A DNA stretch of 64,000 bases, taken from NCBI RefSeq assembly GCF_012935325.2, contig NZ_JABBYG020000001.1, positions 434,001 to 498,000 of the forward strand. Direction: 5' to 3'. Of this stretch, positions 56,501 to 64,000 are shown piece by piece. This DNA is from Paenibacillus sp. PL91. Lineage in GTDB: Bacteria > Bacillota > Bacilli > Paenibacillales > Paenibacillaceae. The position numbers and the translations under genes were made by a program. The notes beneath the pieces are model-generated. The model did no database searches. It was not told the origin of the DNA and worked only from the letters and a program-made list of their open reading frames with translations. The stretch's first letter is position 1. Every line of letters begins with the position of its first letter.

Positions 56501-58870
56501 TTCGATGAAGCGTCTGGCAAGTCGGTGACCGACTCCACTTATAATGGCCATGACGGCATGATAGTCGGTGAGATTGATCGGGACCCTAATGGCAAAAAAG
56601 GCGGCGCTTTGACCTTTGCCGGCACCAGCGGGAATTATATCGATGCCGGAACGGGCGAAGCCTTGCAGCCTGGCGACGTGACCATTTCGTATTGGATAAA
56701 GCGAACATCCGATATGGACCGTTCGGAAAATGTCCTGCTTTGGTTCAAGCCGGCGAACGGATATGATCAAAAGGGACTGTTTATTACGTACAACGGTACG
56801 AATGCGGAAGACCCAAGCTCAAGCTTTGTCGTTGTGGACGGCTTTAACGGGTTTTACGTAAAGCAGAAACCGAATGATTTTTTACAGCTAAACGAATGGA
56901 CGAATGTCAGCGTAACGTTTGATTCGGATACGAACGAGGGCGCCATTTATAAAAATGGAGTCAAACAGGAAATTTCGATCACGGGTACGCCTGATTCCAT
57001 CACCGCAACAGGCGATGTCAAAAAAATCGGAGTATCCGGCTACAGCAACGGCGCTCAGCTGCAAGCAACGCTGGATGATTTCCGGATGTACAGCGGTGCA
57101 ATGAGCGACAAGCAGGTGAAGGCGCTTTATGACGGGAAAACCATTCAAAACGTCCAGCCGATTGCCGCTGCTACGGTTGCAGGCACAGCGCCTAAGCTTC
57201 CGGCGTCTGTGACGATCGAGTATGAGAACGGCAGCACTGCCTCTGCGCTGGTAGCGTGGGATGCGGTGGATCCGTCGCAATATGCCATGCCTGGCAGCTT
57301 TACCGTTAATGGCGCGGTGAAAGGAACGGCGCTGAAAGCGGTCGCTCTCGTAACGGTAGCTGCGCCGCCTGTCAAAATTCCGCATTTGGTTGCCCGCTAT
57401 ACATTTGACAGCCAGACCGGGAAAGAGGTAACGGATGCTTCCGGCAATGGCTATCACGGCTCGGTTGAAGGCGATGAAAGCGAATGGATCAATGAAGGAC
57501 ACGAAGGCGGCGCCTTGAAATTTAACGGCACCAGCCATTATGTGGACTTGGGCACCAGCGAGCTGCTGCAGCCAAAAGATATTACGGTTGCTTATTGGAT
57601 TAAGCGCTCGGAGACCATGAATGGGCGCAACAGCAATATTTTATGGTTCAAGGATGGCTGGAATGGAAACGGCTTCTACATGACCTTTGATGGCTCGAAT
57701 CCGGCTGACTTAAGCTCCAGCTACATGATCGTGGACGGCTTTAACGGTTTTTACGTAAATGAAAGTCCGGATGAATTTTTGCCGCTCGGCGAATGGACCC
57801 ATATTGCCGTCACGTTTGATTCGGCAACGAAGCAAGGGGCTATTTATAAGAACGGAATCAGCCAGACCATTACGGTGAATGGGACGCCAGCATCCATAAC
57901 GCCGTCGGCAAAAAATAAAATGATTGGCATGTCGGAATACGTGAACTCCCATCTGAATGCAGCGTTAGACGATATGCGCATCTATGATGTGGCGATGTCT
58001 GAACAAGCCATTAAAGCATTGTATGAGGGAGAGCCGCAATCCGATCTGGCGGTACGGCTTGCGGGACCAAGCGGGGTTAATGCCGCGGAGGAGTTTGGCG
58101 TAACGGTATCGTTGCAGGGCGTTGATCAACCTGTGCTCGCGCAAGATATGACCATCGCTTACGATGCGGATAAGCTGGAATGGATCGGAGTTGAAGAGCC
58201 GCTGCTTAACAGCCATTTTGCAAAGGTTGGCGAGGATATTCAGCCAGGCTCGGCCCGCATTATGCTTGCCAATATCGGAGCAACGGAGACGGGCGCAAAC
58301 GGAGCGCTGCTTAAGCTGAAATTCAAAGCCAAGCTGTTGAACGGCCAGGCAGCTGCAAGCATTGCGGTAGCAAAGCTTGCAATCGCGGATGGAGAAGGAG
58401 TGGAAACAGCACTTCCTCCAGCTTCGATGAGTGTTACGATTCATGCTATCGACAAAGCGGCACTGGTTGCGCTTATCGATGAAGCGCAGGCTGTGCATGA
58501 TTCTGCCGTCGAAGGAACGAAAGCGGGGCAATACCCGGTTGGGGCAAAAGCCCAGCTGCAAGCTGCTATTGACCGTGCAGCCATCGTTGCAGCAAGCAGC
58601 ACGGCGAATGCACAAACCGTTGAGCAGGCTGTTTCTGACCTGCGCTCGGCTCTGGATGCGTTTATGGCATCCGTCATTAAGACGAATGCCGGAGACGTAA
58701 ACGGGGATGAGCGCATTAGCATCGGAGATCTAGCCATCGTTGCGGCAAGCTATGGAAAAACCTCCTCCGATCCACAATGGAGCAGCATTAAAAAAGGAGA
58801 TTTCAACAACGACGGTAAAATTGATATCGAGGATCTTGCGGCATTGGCCAGAATGATGATTAGCGGATAG
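53600..58870 (+). CDS. Giant GH51-like arabinofuranosidase with LamG pair, cohesin, FIVAR and dockerin
   Basis: This is a 1756-residue secreted enzyme (ATG 53633 is an alternative start; both sites are weak). After the signal peptide comes a GH51-like alpha-L-arabinofuranosidase: ISPTLNGVFLEDINYAGDGG at the start, a CBM4_9-like insert, FIRFPGGSIVGG, the acid/base Glu in LSLGNEHW and the nucleophile Glu in PVFVGEYAAH. A DUF1080/LamG-like insert lies near 615-760. Then follow Big_4 (872-953), LamG (959-1180), Big_4 (1183-1255), a second very similar LamG (1258-1478), cohesin (1482-1614), FIVAR (1614-1694) and a dockerin with DVNGDERISIGD and DFNNDGKIDIED. It should remove arabinose from arabinoxylan or arabinan while docked on the wall. 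Confidence 0.9.
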   Translation: MSWTRREGCNLMNRHFGKWVSSALVVMLAASLAFPPAAAWASESTISEQGPALQAELAEAADYDYKLNIDSAQEGAAISPTLNGVFLEDINYAGDGGLYAELVQNRSFEFEESLRAWSKVSQGGGEANLTIESEQPLNAKNLHYARLAVQTPGEGVGIANAGFGGIAVERGLGYDFSLYARSVESYHSPLIVRLQNASNETIGEATITGITNEWQKLTVTLTAAETAAAAKLTVTAIGAGTVDLDMVSLFPQNTWKNRPGGLRADLVQAMADMKPKFIRFPGGSIVGGRTVDNFYRWKNTIGDVAERPINKNFWSDPARGNDPYYYQTGGLGFYEYFLLSEDLGAEPLPVINVGMAEQFLAPGVVVPLGELQPYIQDALDLIEYANGPATSEWGAKRAAAGHPEPFNLKYLSLGNEHWTSAYFDRYQRFYDAIKAEYPSIQLMLSSGAYASGTEFSTAWNWARQSGKAQVVDEHMYQPPAWFLSNTKRYDSYNRNDPPVFVGEYAAHIGSGDKGRLSNLQGALAEAAFMTGLERNGDVIRFASYAPTFAKDKFVQWTPDLIWFNNTDVFGAPSYYVQQMFSANVGDQVIPSELLQNEEQEQQPVSGKVMLASWSTAVDYDDVLVTSASGDTLLSDDFSAANSNWITSGGNWQVTGGVMRQSGTATPARNVAGDASWSNYTMTLKATKKSGNEGMLIGFGVKDTDNYYWWNIGGWGNTRTLVEKAVGGSKSEASSVNTTFRVETNKTYQLKIELEGSKVRCYIDNELIHEFTDSGGAMSSLYSVVSKDNGSGDIVVKLVNNSPDVQKVNVNLEEAAALEPQGTEIVLASGNTSSQNSFADPYHVAPVTSVLPGVSDSFLYDSAPNSVSILRLKTKTGIVAASTAAVTTEAGKAPELPAAIEVTNSDGTTAQASVEWRPVRAFKYEKPGSFTVQGTIEKATFNAYAQVTVTEGAEPPEEAIPSLILQYGFDEASGKSVTDSTYNGHDGMIVGEIDRDPNGKKGGALTFAGTSGNYIDAGTGEALQPGDVTISYWIKRTSDMDRSENVLLWFKPANGYDQKGLFITYNGTNAEDPSSSFVVVDGFNGFYVKQKPNDFLQLNEWTNVSVTFDSDTNEGAIYKNGVKQEISITGTPDSITATGDVKKIGVSGYSNGAQLQATLDDFRMYSGAMSDKQVKALYDGKTIQNVQPIAAATVAGTAPKLPASVTIEYENGSTASALVAWDAVDPSQYAMPGSFTVNGAVKGTALKAVALVTVAAPPVKIPHLVARYTFDSQTGKEVTDASGNGYHGSVEGDESEWINEGHEGGALKFNGTSHYVDLGTSELLQPKDITVAYWIKRSETMNGRNSNILWFKDGWNGNGFYMTFDGSNPADLSSSYMIVDGFNGFYVNESPDEFLPLGEWTHIAVTFDSATKQGAIYKNGISQTITVNGTPASITPSAKNKMIGMSEYVNSHLNAALDDMRIYDVAMSEQAIKALYEGEPQSDLAVRLAGPSGVNAAEEFGVTVSLQGVDQPVLAQDMTIAYDADKLEWIGVEEPLLNSHFAKVGEDIQPGSARIMLANIGATETGANGALLKLKFKAKLLNGQAAASIAVAKLAIADGEGVETALPPASMSVTIHAIDKAALVALIDEAQAVHDSAVEGTKAGQYPVGAKAQLQAAIDRAAIVAASSTANAQTVEQAVSDLRSALDAFMASVIKTNAGDVNGDERISIGDLAIVAASYGKTSSDPQWSSIKKGDFNNDGKIDIEDLAALARMMISG

Positions 58871-58899
58871 CGGAAGAGCAGCTTTGGAAGCGGAGAAAG

Positions 58900-58926
58900 G
58901 GATGTCGAGCAGACATCTCTTTTTTC
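58900..58926 (+). terminator. Terminator after the GH51 gene
   Basis: gatgtc pairs with gacatc around gagca, followed by a run of T residues (tcttttttt). It closes the cohesin/dockerin operon before the regulator pair. Confidence 0.8.
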
Positions 58927-59035
58927 GAGCTGACAGGAGCCGTCAAAATACGATACATTTCAACAAAAGCTCCGATTGCAAACCGATTTTACGTAGAATA
59001 GGATGAAGATACGACAAGAGAGAGGGGCGATCCAT

Positions 59036-60634
59036 TTGTACAATATTTTACTCGTTGACGATGAGCCGGGACATTTGACTGGCCTATCCAAAATATTGCG
59101 CCGGCTTCGTCCGGAATACGCCGTCCGCACGGCCAAAAACGGGGAAGAAGCTTTAAACCTATGCGATGCGGAAAGCTTCGAAATTATAATAACGGATATT
59201 CAAATGCCGATTATGGACGGCCTTGATTTTTACGAAAGATTGCCAAGCAGCCGAAAGCCGCAGAAGGTCATTTTTTTGAGCGGCTACGATTACTTTGAAT
59301 ACGCGCAGAAAGCGATCGGGCTTGGCTCCTTTGAATACGTCTTGAAGCCGGTCGATATCGATAAATTTACTACCATTCTTGAAAAAACGGAACGAAGCTT
59401 GGAGGAAGAGATGTCCAGCCTTCAGGAGAAGGAATCGCTCGCGGCGAAGCTCGATACGATCATGCCGCTGTATCATAACCGGATTTTAAGCGAGTGGATT
59501 CATGGCATGCCTTTATCCAGCGATGAGCAAAGGGAGCTAGAGCAGTCCTTGCTGTTCCAAGGGGGCGGCAGCATTATCGTCACCGCGATTCACGGAATGG
59601 ATAAGCTTGAGGATAAGGAGCAGGAGTTATGCAGAAACCGGGCAAAGGGGAGGCTCCAAACGCTGTTAAGCGAGCACGGCGCAGCGATCACCTTCTTCTC
59701 GGAGCAGGACCGGAGCCTGCTTATTTCAGCTGCCCATGTACAGCTAGAGGATTCGCTGCCAGCAAGGTTAGAAGAGCAATTTCGGCAAGCTGAGTTTGAA
59801 AGCGTTCGCATTTGCGTGGGAATGAGCCGCCGGTCAGAATCGGTCGCCAGCGATGCTTCAAGCTTGTTCAAAGAGGCTTGCCTTGCAGCTATGGAAGGCT
59901 TTTATACGAATGGCAGGCTGGTGTTCCGCAGCGCCGACACCACTATCGATTCGCGTTTGTTTCTTAAAGCGAGCGCAAAGCTTGAGGCGCTAATGAGCGA
60001 TGCCATACACGCCGCGCATGGAGAAAAAGCGATTCGTGATGCGTCGAGTGCAGTAGTTGCTAAGCTGATTGAGGGTGAACGGCTGCCAACGCCGGCTGAG
60101 CTGGTCGGCCATTGCAAAAAGCTGCTGACAAAGCTAACGGAAGCGACGGAATATTTGAAGCCGGAAATCATTGACCGCCTGCTTGCTAGCATTTCCGAAT
60201 CTCTTGATAGGGTCTATGCGCTAGAGCAGCTTCAAGAAATAATTGCAAACCGGCTTACCGATATTTCTGCCGCTATCACCGATGCAAGGCGGGACAGCAA
60301 GGAAATGGTTATTTATAAATGTCTGGCGTACATGGAAGAGCATTACATGGAGGACTTGTCGCTGGAGTCCGTGTCGGCCGTCTTTCACTTCAACAGCAGC
60401 TACTTCTGCCATTATTTCAAGAGCAAGCTGAACATTAATTTCAGTCAATATTTGACCCAAATCAGGCTGACCAAAGCGAAGGAGCTGCTGGAGCAAAGCA
60501 ATGATAAAATCTATCAGGTCGCGAGCCGGCTCGGCTATCAGGACGCGAAATATTTTAACCGCGTGTTCAAAAAGGAGTTTGGCTTAACGCCTGAGGAATA
60601 CCGCTCGATTGCCCGCAGCATGAAGCGAGGATAA
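59036..60634 (+). CDS. YesN-type response regulator (AraC output)
   Basis: I place the start at TTG 59036, eight bases after gagagggg, so the protein begins with the receiver (LYNILLVDDEP) and has 532 residues; ATG 59003 lies upstream of that site. The receiver is canonical (Asp in IIITDIQMPIMDG, Lys in YVLKPVD). The C-terminus is an AraC double HTH (LSLESVSAVFHFNSSYFCHY, then YQDAKYFNRVFKK and LTPEEYR). It precedes its kinase by 50 bases, the reverse of the other pair orders here. The obvious target is the 43.7-58.9 kb operon. Confidence 0.92.
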   Translation: MYNILLVDDEPGHLTGLSKILRRLRPEYAVRTAKNGEEALNLCDAESFEIIITDIQMPIMDGLDFYERLPSSRKPQKVIFLSGYDYFEYAQKAIGLGSFEYVLKPVDIDKFTTILEKTERSLEEEMSSLQEKESLAAKLDTIMPLYHNRILSEWIHGMPLSSDEQRELEQSLLFQGGGSIIVTAIHGMDKLEDKEQELCRNRAKGRLQTLLSEHGAAITFFSEQDRSLLISAAHVQLEDSLPARLEEQFRQAEFESVRICVGMSRRSESVASDASSLFKEACLAAMEGFYTNGRLVFRSADTTIDSRLFLKASAKLEALMSDAIHAAHGEKAIRDASSAVVAKLIEGERLPTPAELVGHCKKLLTKLTEATEYLKPEIIDRLLASISESLDRVYALEQLQEIIANRLTDISAAITDARRDSKEMVIYKCLAYMEEHYMEDLSLESVSAVFHFNSSYFCHYFKSKLNINFSQYLTQIRLTKAKELLEQSNDKIYQVASRLGYQDAKYFNRVFKKEFGLTPEEYRSIARSMKRG

Positions 60635-60684
60635 TCGTAGGCCGGCAGACATACATTCGGGAGGGAAGCGCTACGATTCCACAA

Positions 60685-62508
60685 TTGAAGGACATTTTAC
60701 TAAACATGAAATTCAGGACGAAGCTGATCCTGTTTTTTGTGCTGCTCATCTCACTTCCATCCGTCATTAACAGTTATATCAATTATAATGCGAGCTCGGA
60801 TATTATCGTCCGTAACGCGAGGGACAGCATTCTGGAAATCGTCAAAAAAAATAACGAGATTGGCGATATCGTCTACAAAAACATAGAGGAAAGAACGGTT
60901 GCACTGATTTCTGACCCGGATTTGTTTCGCTTATTCGATAGGCCGCGGCCTTCTAGCGATTATGAGCTTGTAAAGATGGATCGTCAGGCGACTGCTATTT
61001 TGTATAAATATTTTGGGCATAATCAAGATTTTTACACCGTTCAGCTGATGACAAGCTATTACAGTTTCGGGTCCGGCACGCTGACGTATACGACAAATTC
61101 GCCATTCGTTTCCGTATCGCCGCAGGGCTTCCAGCGCTCGCCCATATACGATCAAGTCAAGGAACGGCAGGGGAGCCTAGTCTGGGTGCCTACCTATGAT
61201 TTGACGAAGGTGTATAATCAGGACCAACTGTTTGGCATGGACCAGAAGTTCAAGATGGTGTTCTCCAGCGCGCGCATGATCAATAGCTCTCCCATCATTG
61301 ACGGCGTCAGCCATGCTTGGCCTGATTCGATAGAGCGGCCCGTGCTGCTCATTAACTTCAACGAAGAATTTTATCGCAATACGGTCGAGCAAAGCTTGCC
61401 CGTACCAAACTCCTATTTCTATATCGTGTCTCGCGACGGCCAAATCGTTACCCACCCGGATATTTCAAAGCTTGGAACTACGGATAAAAATAAATGGTAT
61501 CTTAATGAATTTAAGGAATCCTCGGGCACTTCGCTCGTAAAGGAGGATGGCGAGGATGTGTTGATCGCTTACGATACGTCAAAAGTAACCGATTGGATCA
61601 TTATATCCGTCATTCCGTACAACCAGCTGCTGCGAAATTTGCCTACCGTTCGATATATGGACTTGCTGATCGCTTTGGCGCTTATCATCGTAGCGATCGT
61701 GATCGCTTCCTTTATTGCGGGCAGGCTGACGAATCCGATCAAAAAAATGCTGGTGGCGATCCAATTAACCGGTTCCGGTGATTTTTCGACAAAAATTCCG
61801 GATCAATCGCAGCTCGAATTTCGTATTCTGATCAAAAAGTTCAATCAAATGAACGAGAAAATTCAAGAATTAATAAAGGAAAATTATGAAAGCACGCTGC
61901 GCGAGAAGGAAGCGGAAATTATGGCGCTTAATTTACAGCTGAATCCCCATTTTTTGTACAACACGTTAAACATTATTAACTGGATGGCAATTGACCGTGA
62001 TGATAGGGCAATCAGCAAAATGATCGTAAGCCTATCTACGATGCTGCAATATACGGTAAACAACAAACAGGAGATCGTGAAGCTGAGGGATGACCTTGAG
62101 TGGTTAAGAAGCTATACGCATATTATGGAGAATCGCTTTGAAGGCGTCTTTAAGGTCGAATATGAGCTTGATCAAATACCAGGCGACTGCAAAGTTCCGA
62201 AGCTGTTTCTGCAGCCCATTGTGGAAAATGCGATAATCCACGGATTTGAAGCGCTGGAGGGCGGCGGTATGATCCGAATTAGCGGGAAGGTGGATGGAGA
62301 GATGCTGCTCTTCGAGGTAAGAGACAACGGCAAGGGCATGTCGGAGCAGCATGTGCAGACGCTGTTGAATCCGGAGGCGAAAGGCATCGGAGTAAAAAAT
62401 ATAGCCCAGCGGATTTCGCTCATTTATGGGGCCCAGTCTAAGCTTGCCATTCACTCGGAAATCGGGAGAGGGACCGTCGTTGCCGTTACGATCCCGCTTC
62501 AGAGGTAG
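60685..62508 (+). CDS. YesM-type sensor histidine kinase
   Basis: This is a 607-residue kinase. An N-terminal helix (LILFFVLLISLPSVINSYI), a long extracytoplasmic sensor (about 35-300), a second helix (MDLLIALALIIVAIVIASFI), a HAMP linker, LNPHFLYNTLNIINWM and an ATPase with VENAIIHG and DNGKGM are visible. The start is uncertain: TTG 60685 lies 19 bases from gggaggg, while an in-frame ATT at 60676 lies ten bases from it. Its 3' end overlaps the opposite-strand lipoprotein gene by 23 bases. It is the partner of the 59036 regulator. Confidence 0.92.
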   Translation: MKDILLNMKFRTKLILFFVLLISLPSVINSYINYNASSDIIVRNARDSILEIVKKNNEIGDIVYKNIEERTVALISDPDLFRLFDRPRPSSDYELVKMDRQATAILYKYFGHNQDFYTVQLMTSYYSFGSGTLTYTTNSPFVSVSPQGFQRSPIYDQVKERQGSLVWVPTYDLTKVYNQDQLFGMDQKFKMVFSSARMINSSPIIDGVSHAWPDSIERPVLLINFNEEFYRNTVEQSLPVPNSYFYIVSRDGQIVTHPDISKLGTTDKNKWYLNEFKESSGTSLVKEDGEDVLIAYDTSKVTDWIIISVIPYNQLLRNLPTVRYMDLLIALALIIVAIVIASFIAGRLTNPIKKMLVAIQLTGSGDFSTKIPDQSQLEFRILIKKFNQMNEKIQELIKENYESTLREKEAEIMALNLQLNPHFLYNTLNIINWMAIDRDDRAISKMIVSLSTMLQYTVNNKQEIVKLRDDLEWLRSYTHIMENRFEGVFKVEYELDQIPGDCKVPKLFLQPIVENAIIHGFEALEGGGMIRISGKVDGEMLLFEVRDNGKGMSEQHVQTLLNPEAKGIGVKNIAQRISLIYGAQSKLAIHSEIGRGTVVAVTIPLQR

Positions 62509-62938
62509 CTTGGTTACGTTTAGGGGGAGAGAGGGCGGTGGCAGGATCGATTTTAGTGACGCTTCCGGCGATTATCCTCGGTACGCTTAGCTTGTTGCCA
62601 AACGTATTTTCACCGGTGAAAGCGTCCTTGACCTTGCCGGTAACATAAACATAATCCCCATTTTGTACGTCAAGTCCGGGTTCTTTGAAGGCGACAATGA
62701 CGCTTTGCCCGCGATTAATCGGATCGGCATACAATTGAAGATAGACCATTTTATCCAGTCTTTGGGGCGTCGCGAAGAGCTCACCGTAAATTTCGACGCT
62801 CCTGCCTTTAAATTTATTTGCGTTAGCGTACATGGCTCGAAATTGTTCCTTCGTAAGCGGTTCGGAATCCACCACTCCGCATCCTGCTAAGGAAGCGGCA
62901 ATCATGAAGGTTAAAAGCAGCGTTATGCCTCGTCTCAT
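62486..62938 (-). CDS. Small lipoprotein with OB-fold-like domain
   Basis: I place the start at the ATG at 62938, six bases after aaggagg, giving 150 residues; an ATG at 62977 has no such site. The signal peptide ends in LAGC (lipidated Cys20). The rest (FKGRSVEIYGELFATPQ, VIVAFKEPGLDVQNGDYVYV, TGKVKDAFTGENTFG) has the pattern of a beta-barrel of the OB-fold (tRNA_anti-like) type found in Bacillus lipoproteins of unknown role. It lies 39 bases downstream of the foldase gene on the same strand, so the two may be an operon. Confidence 0.8.
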   Translation of the reverse strand: MRRGITLLLTFMIAASLAGCGVVDSEPLTKEQFRAMYANANKFKGRSVEIYGELFATPQRLDKMVYLQLYADPINRGQSVIVAFKEPGLDVQNGDYVYVTGKVKDAFTGENTFGNKLSVPRIIAGSVTKIDPATALSPPKRNQATSEAGS

Positions 62939-62977
62939 CCCTAACCTCCTTGCTTCATAATAACTGTTCCTATTCAA

Positions 62978-63904
62978 CTATTGCAGCTGCAGCAATTCGA
63001 TAGAGGCTCCGGCTCGCAATTCCTCCAGCCAAGGACCTATTAAATCGTAAATTTCAGCATCGAGCAGCTCATTTCGCAGCTGTATTTCACGTTCACTGAA
63101 GGAAACCGCCGCACCTTCTTTACGTTCGGTTACGACAACGACATGAAAGCCTTGGCTTGATTCCACAATTTGCGCTGCTTGGCCAGGCTGAAGCCCAAAG
63201 GCGGTCTCCTCAAGGTTTTGCTCCAAATAGCCGCGTTCAATAAAGCCTAAATCGCCTCCATTGCTTTTTGCTCCCGGATCAAGCGAGAAAAGTTGGGCAA
63301 GCTGGGCAAAATCAGCGCCGTTGTTTAACTTTGCCGCTAATTCATCCGCCTTCTCCTTTGTTTGCACGACAATATGAGATACCCGAACCGCATCCGGCTC
63401 CGACCAGAGCGCTTTATTTTGCTCATAGTAGCTCCGCACATCCTCATCCGTTACGTCGGTTTTGGCTGCTAGCAGCTCACGCAGCAGCAGCTGCGTCCTT
63501 ATTTGCGAGCGCATGGAGCGATCCGTGAAGCCATCCTCGGCCAGCTTGTTCCGGTATTCCTCCGGCGAATCGTATTCCCGTTTTAAAATGTCGAGCTCCT
63601 GATCGATTTCATCCTCCGTAATGGCTACTTTTTGTTTGTCAGCCTCTTGTTTAATAAGCTCATCCACGATCAGCTTCTCCAAGGCCTGCTTGCCGCCTGA
63701 ATCTATCAGCAGTTCATAGAGCCGGCTTTTATCGATCTCTTTGCCATTCACAATCGCGATCGTTTGCCCTATAGGCGCTTTTTGATTTTCGTTCCCGCTC
63801 ATGAAGCCTGTCATCAATAGAAGCAGCAGCAAAAAGAATAGGACGAAGGAGCATGACATCCAAAGGAATGGGCTTTGAAATAAACGTTTTTTAGCTCGTT
63901 TCAT
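62978..63904 (-). CDS. PrsA-like membrane foldase (parvulin peptidyl-prolyl isomerase)
   Basis: This is a 308-residue protein, ATG at 63904 behind aaaaaggag. An N-terminal membrane helix (about 12-32) replaces the lipobox of classical PrsA; there is no suitable Cys. A SurA_N-type helical domain (about 45-165) is followed by a parvulin domain (about 170-265: VRVSHIVVQTKEKADELAAK, FSLDPGAKSNGGDLGF, SSQGFHVVVV). It should assist folding of secreted proteins outside the membrane. Its closeness to genes for giant secreted enzymes is suggestive, but such foldases also occur elsewhere. Confidence 0.9.
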   Translation of the reverse strand: MKRAKKRLFQSPFLWMSCSFVLFFLLLLLLMTGFMSGNENQKAPIGQTIAIVNGKEIDKSRLYELLIDSGGKQALEKLIVDELIKQEADKQKVAITEDEIDQELDILKREYDSPEEYRNKLAEDGFTDRSMRSQIRTQLLLRELLAAKTDVTDEDVRSYYEQNKALWSEPDAVRVSHIVVQTKEKADELAAKLNNGADFAQLAQLFSLDPGAKSNGGDLGFIERGYLEQNLEETAFGLQPGQAAQIVESSQGFHVVVVTERKEGAAVSFSEREIQLRNELLDAEIYDLIGPWLEELRAGASIELLQLQ

Positions 63905-64000
63905 TGGTTATTTCTCCTTTTTCTGAGAGGTAGTCACTCCTGAACAGGTTGCCGCAAAGCCACTATAGCAAATGGAATGGGGTTAGCAAAGGTGAAAAAT

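Noticed and set aside
56048..56770. 240-codon minus-strand frame opposite the GH51 giant
   Set aside because: Shadow frame caused by codon bias of the plus-strand gene.

Overview
The window looks like a chromosomal segment of a soil or plant-associated, spore-forming Firmicute of the Paenibacillus type. The evidence is gene style: CUT1 sugar ABC transporters without their own ATPase, YesM/YesN-type kinase and AraC-type regulator pairs, very large secreted multi-domain glycoside hydrolases, SLH anchoring, CcpA cre-like boxes, a gerA-type germinant-receptor remnant and PrsA-like secretion support. This assignment is inferred from gene content only. I saw no rRNA, tRNA or CRISPR array.

Region 1 (1-16.2 kb) is a glycan-utilisation locus with much decay at its left end. 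An AraC tail, a collapsed GH43, a GH2 scrap and a truncated AraC gene precede a sensor kinase split by one in-frame stop and its YesN-like regulator. LplB/LplC/LplA-type transporter genes follow (6.1-9.7 kb), then a second collapsed GH43, an orphan AraC-type regulator whose receiver lacks the phospho-aspartate, a GH42 beta-galactosidase, an SGNH esterase and an intact GH43. Region 2 (16.2-20.0 kb) holds a gerA scrap, a secreted GH5-X2-CBM46 endoglucanase under an exact cre box, and a dead locus made of GH2, lplB, lplC and IS3 fragments.

Region 3 (20.1-28.8 kb) is a complete kinase, regulator, binding protein and two-permease CUT1 operon, followed by a phytanoyl-CoA dioxygenase-like gene and a 5'-truncated LLM oxidoreductase. 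Region 4 (29.5-38.5 kb) carries two giant secreted enzymes: an SLH-anchored beta-helix plus CE2-like esterase, and a GH97 enzyme flanked by NPCBM modules whose 3' end is frameshifted by one base. Region 5 (38.6-43.3 kb) is a visibly AT-richer cassette: LysR, MFS exporter, nitronate monooxygenase, and an alpha/beta hydrolase abruptly joined to an enoyl-CoA hydratase tail.

Region 6 (43.5-62.5 kb) is the most interesting part. A CUT1 transporter is followed by an (alpha/alpha)6 glycosidase-like giant ending in cohesin, FIVAR and dockerin modules, then a small cohesin plus 3xSLH wall protein, then a GH51-like arabinofuranosidase giant with the same cohesin-FIVAR-dockerin tail, then a regulator and a sensor kinase. 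It reads as a compact cellulosome-like operon: a wall-anchored cohesin receptor between two enzymes that carry both a dockerin and their own cohesin. A lipoprotein and a PrsA-like foldase, both on the minus strand, close the window.
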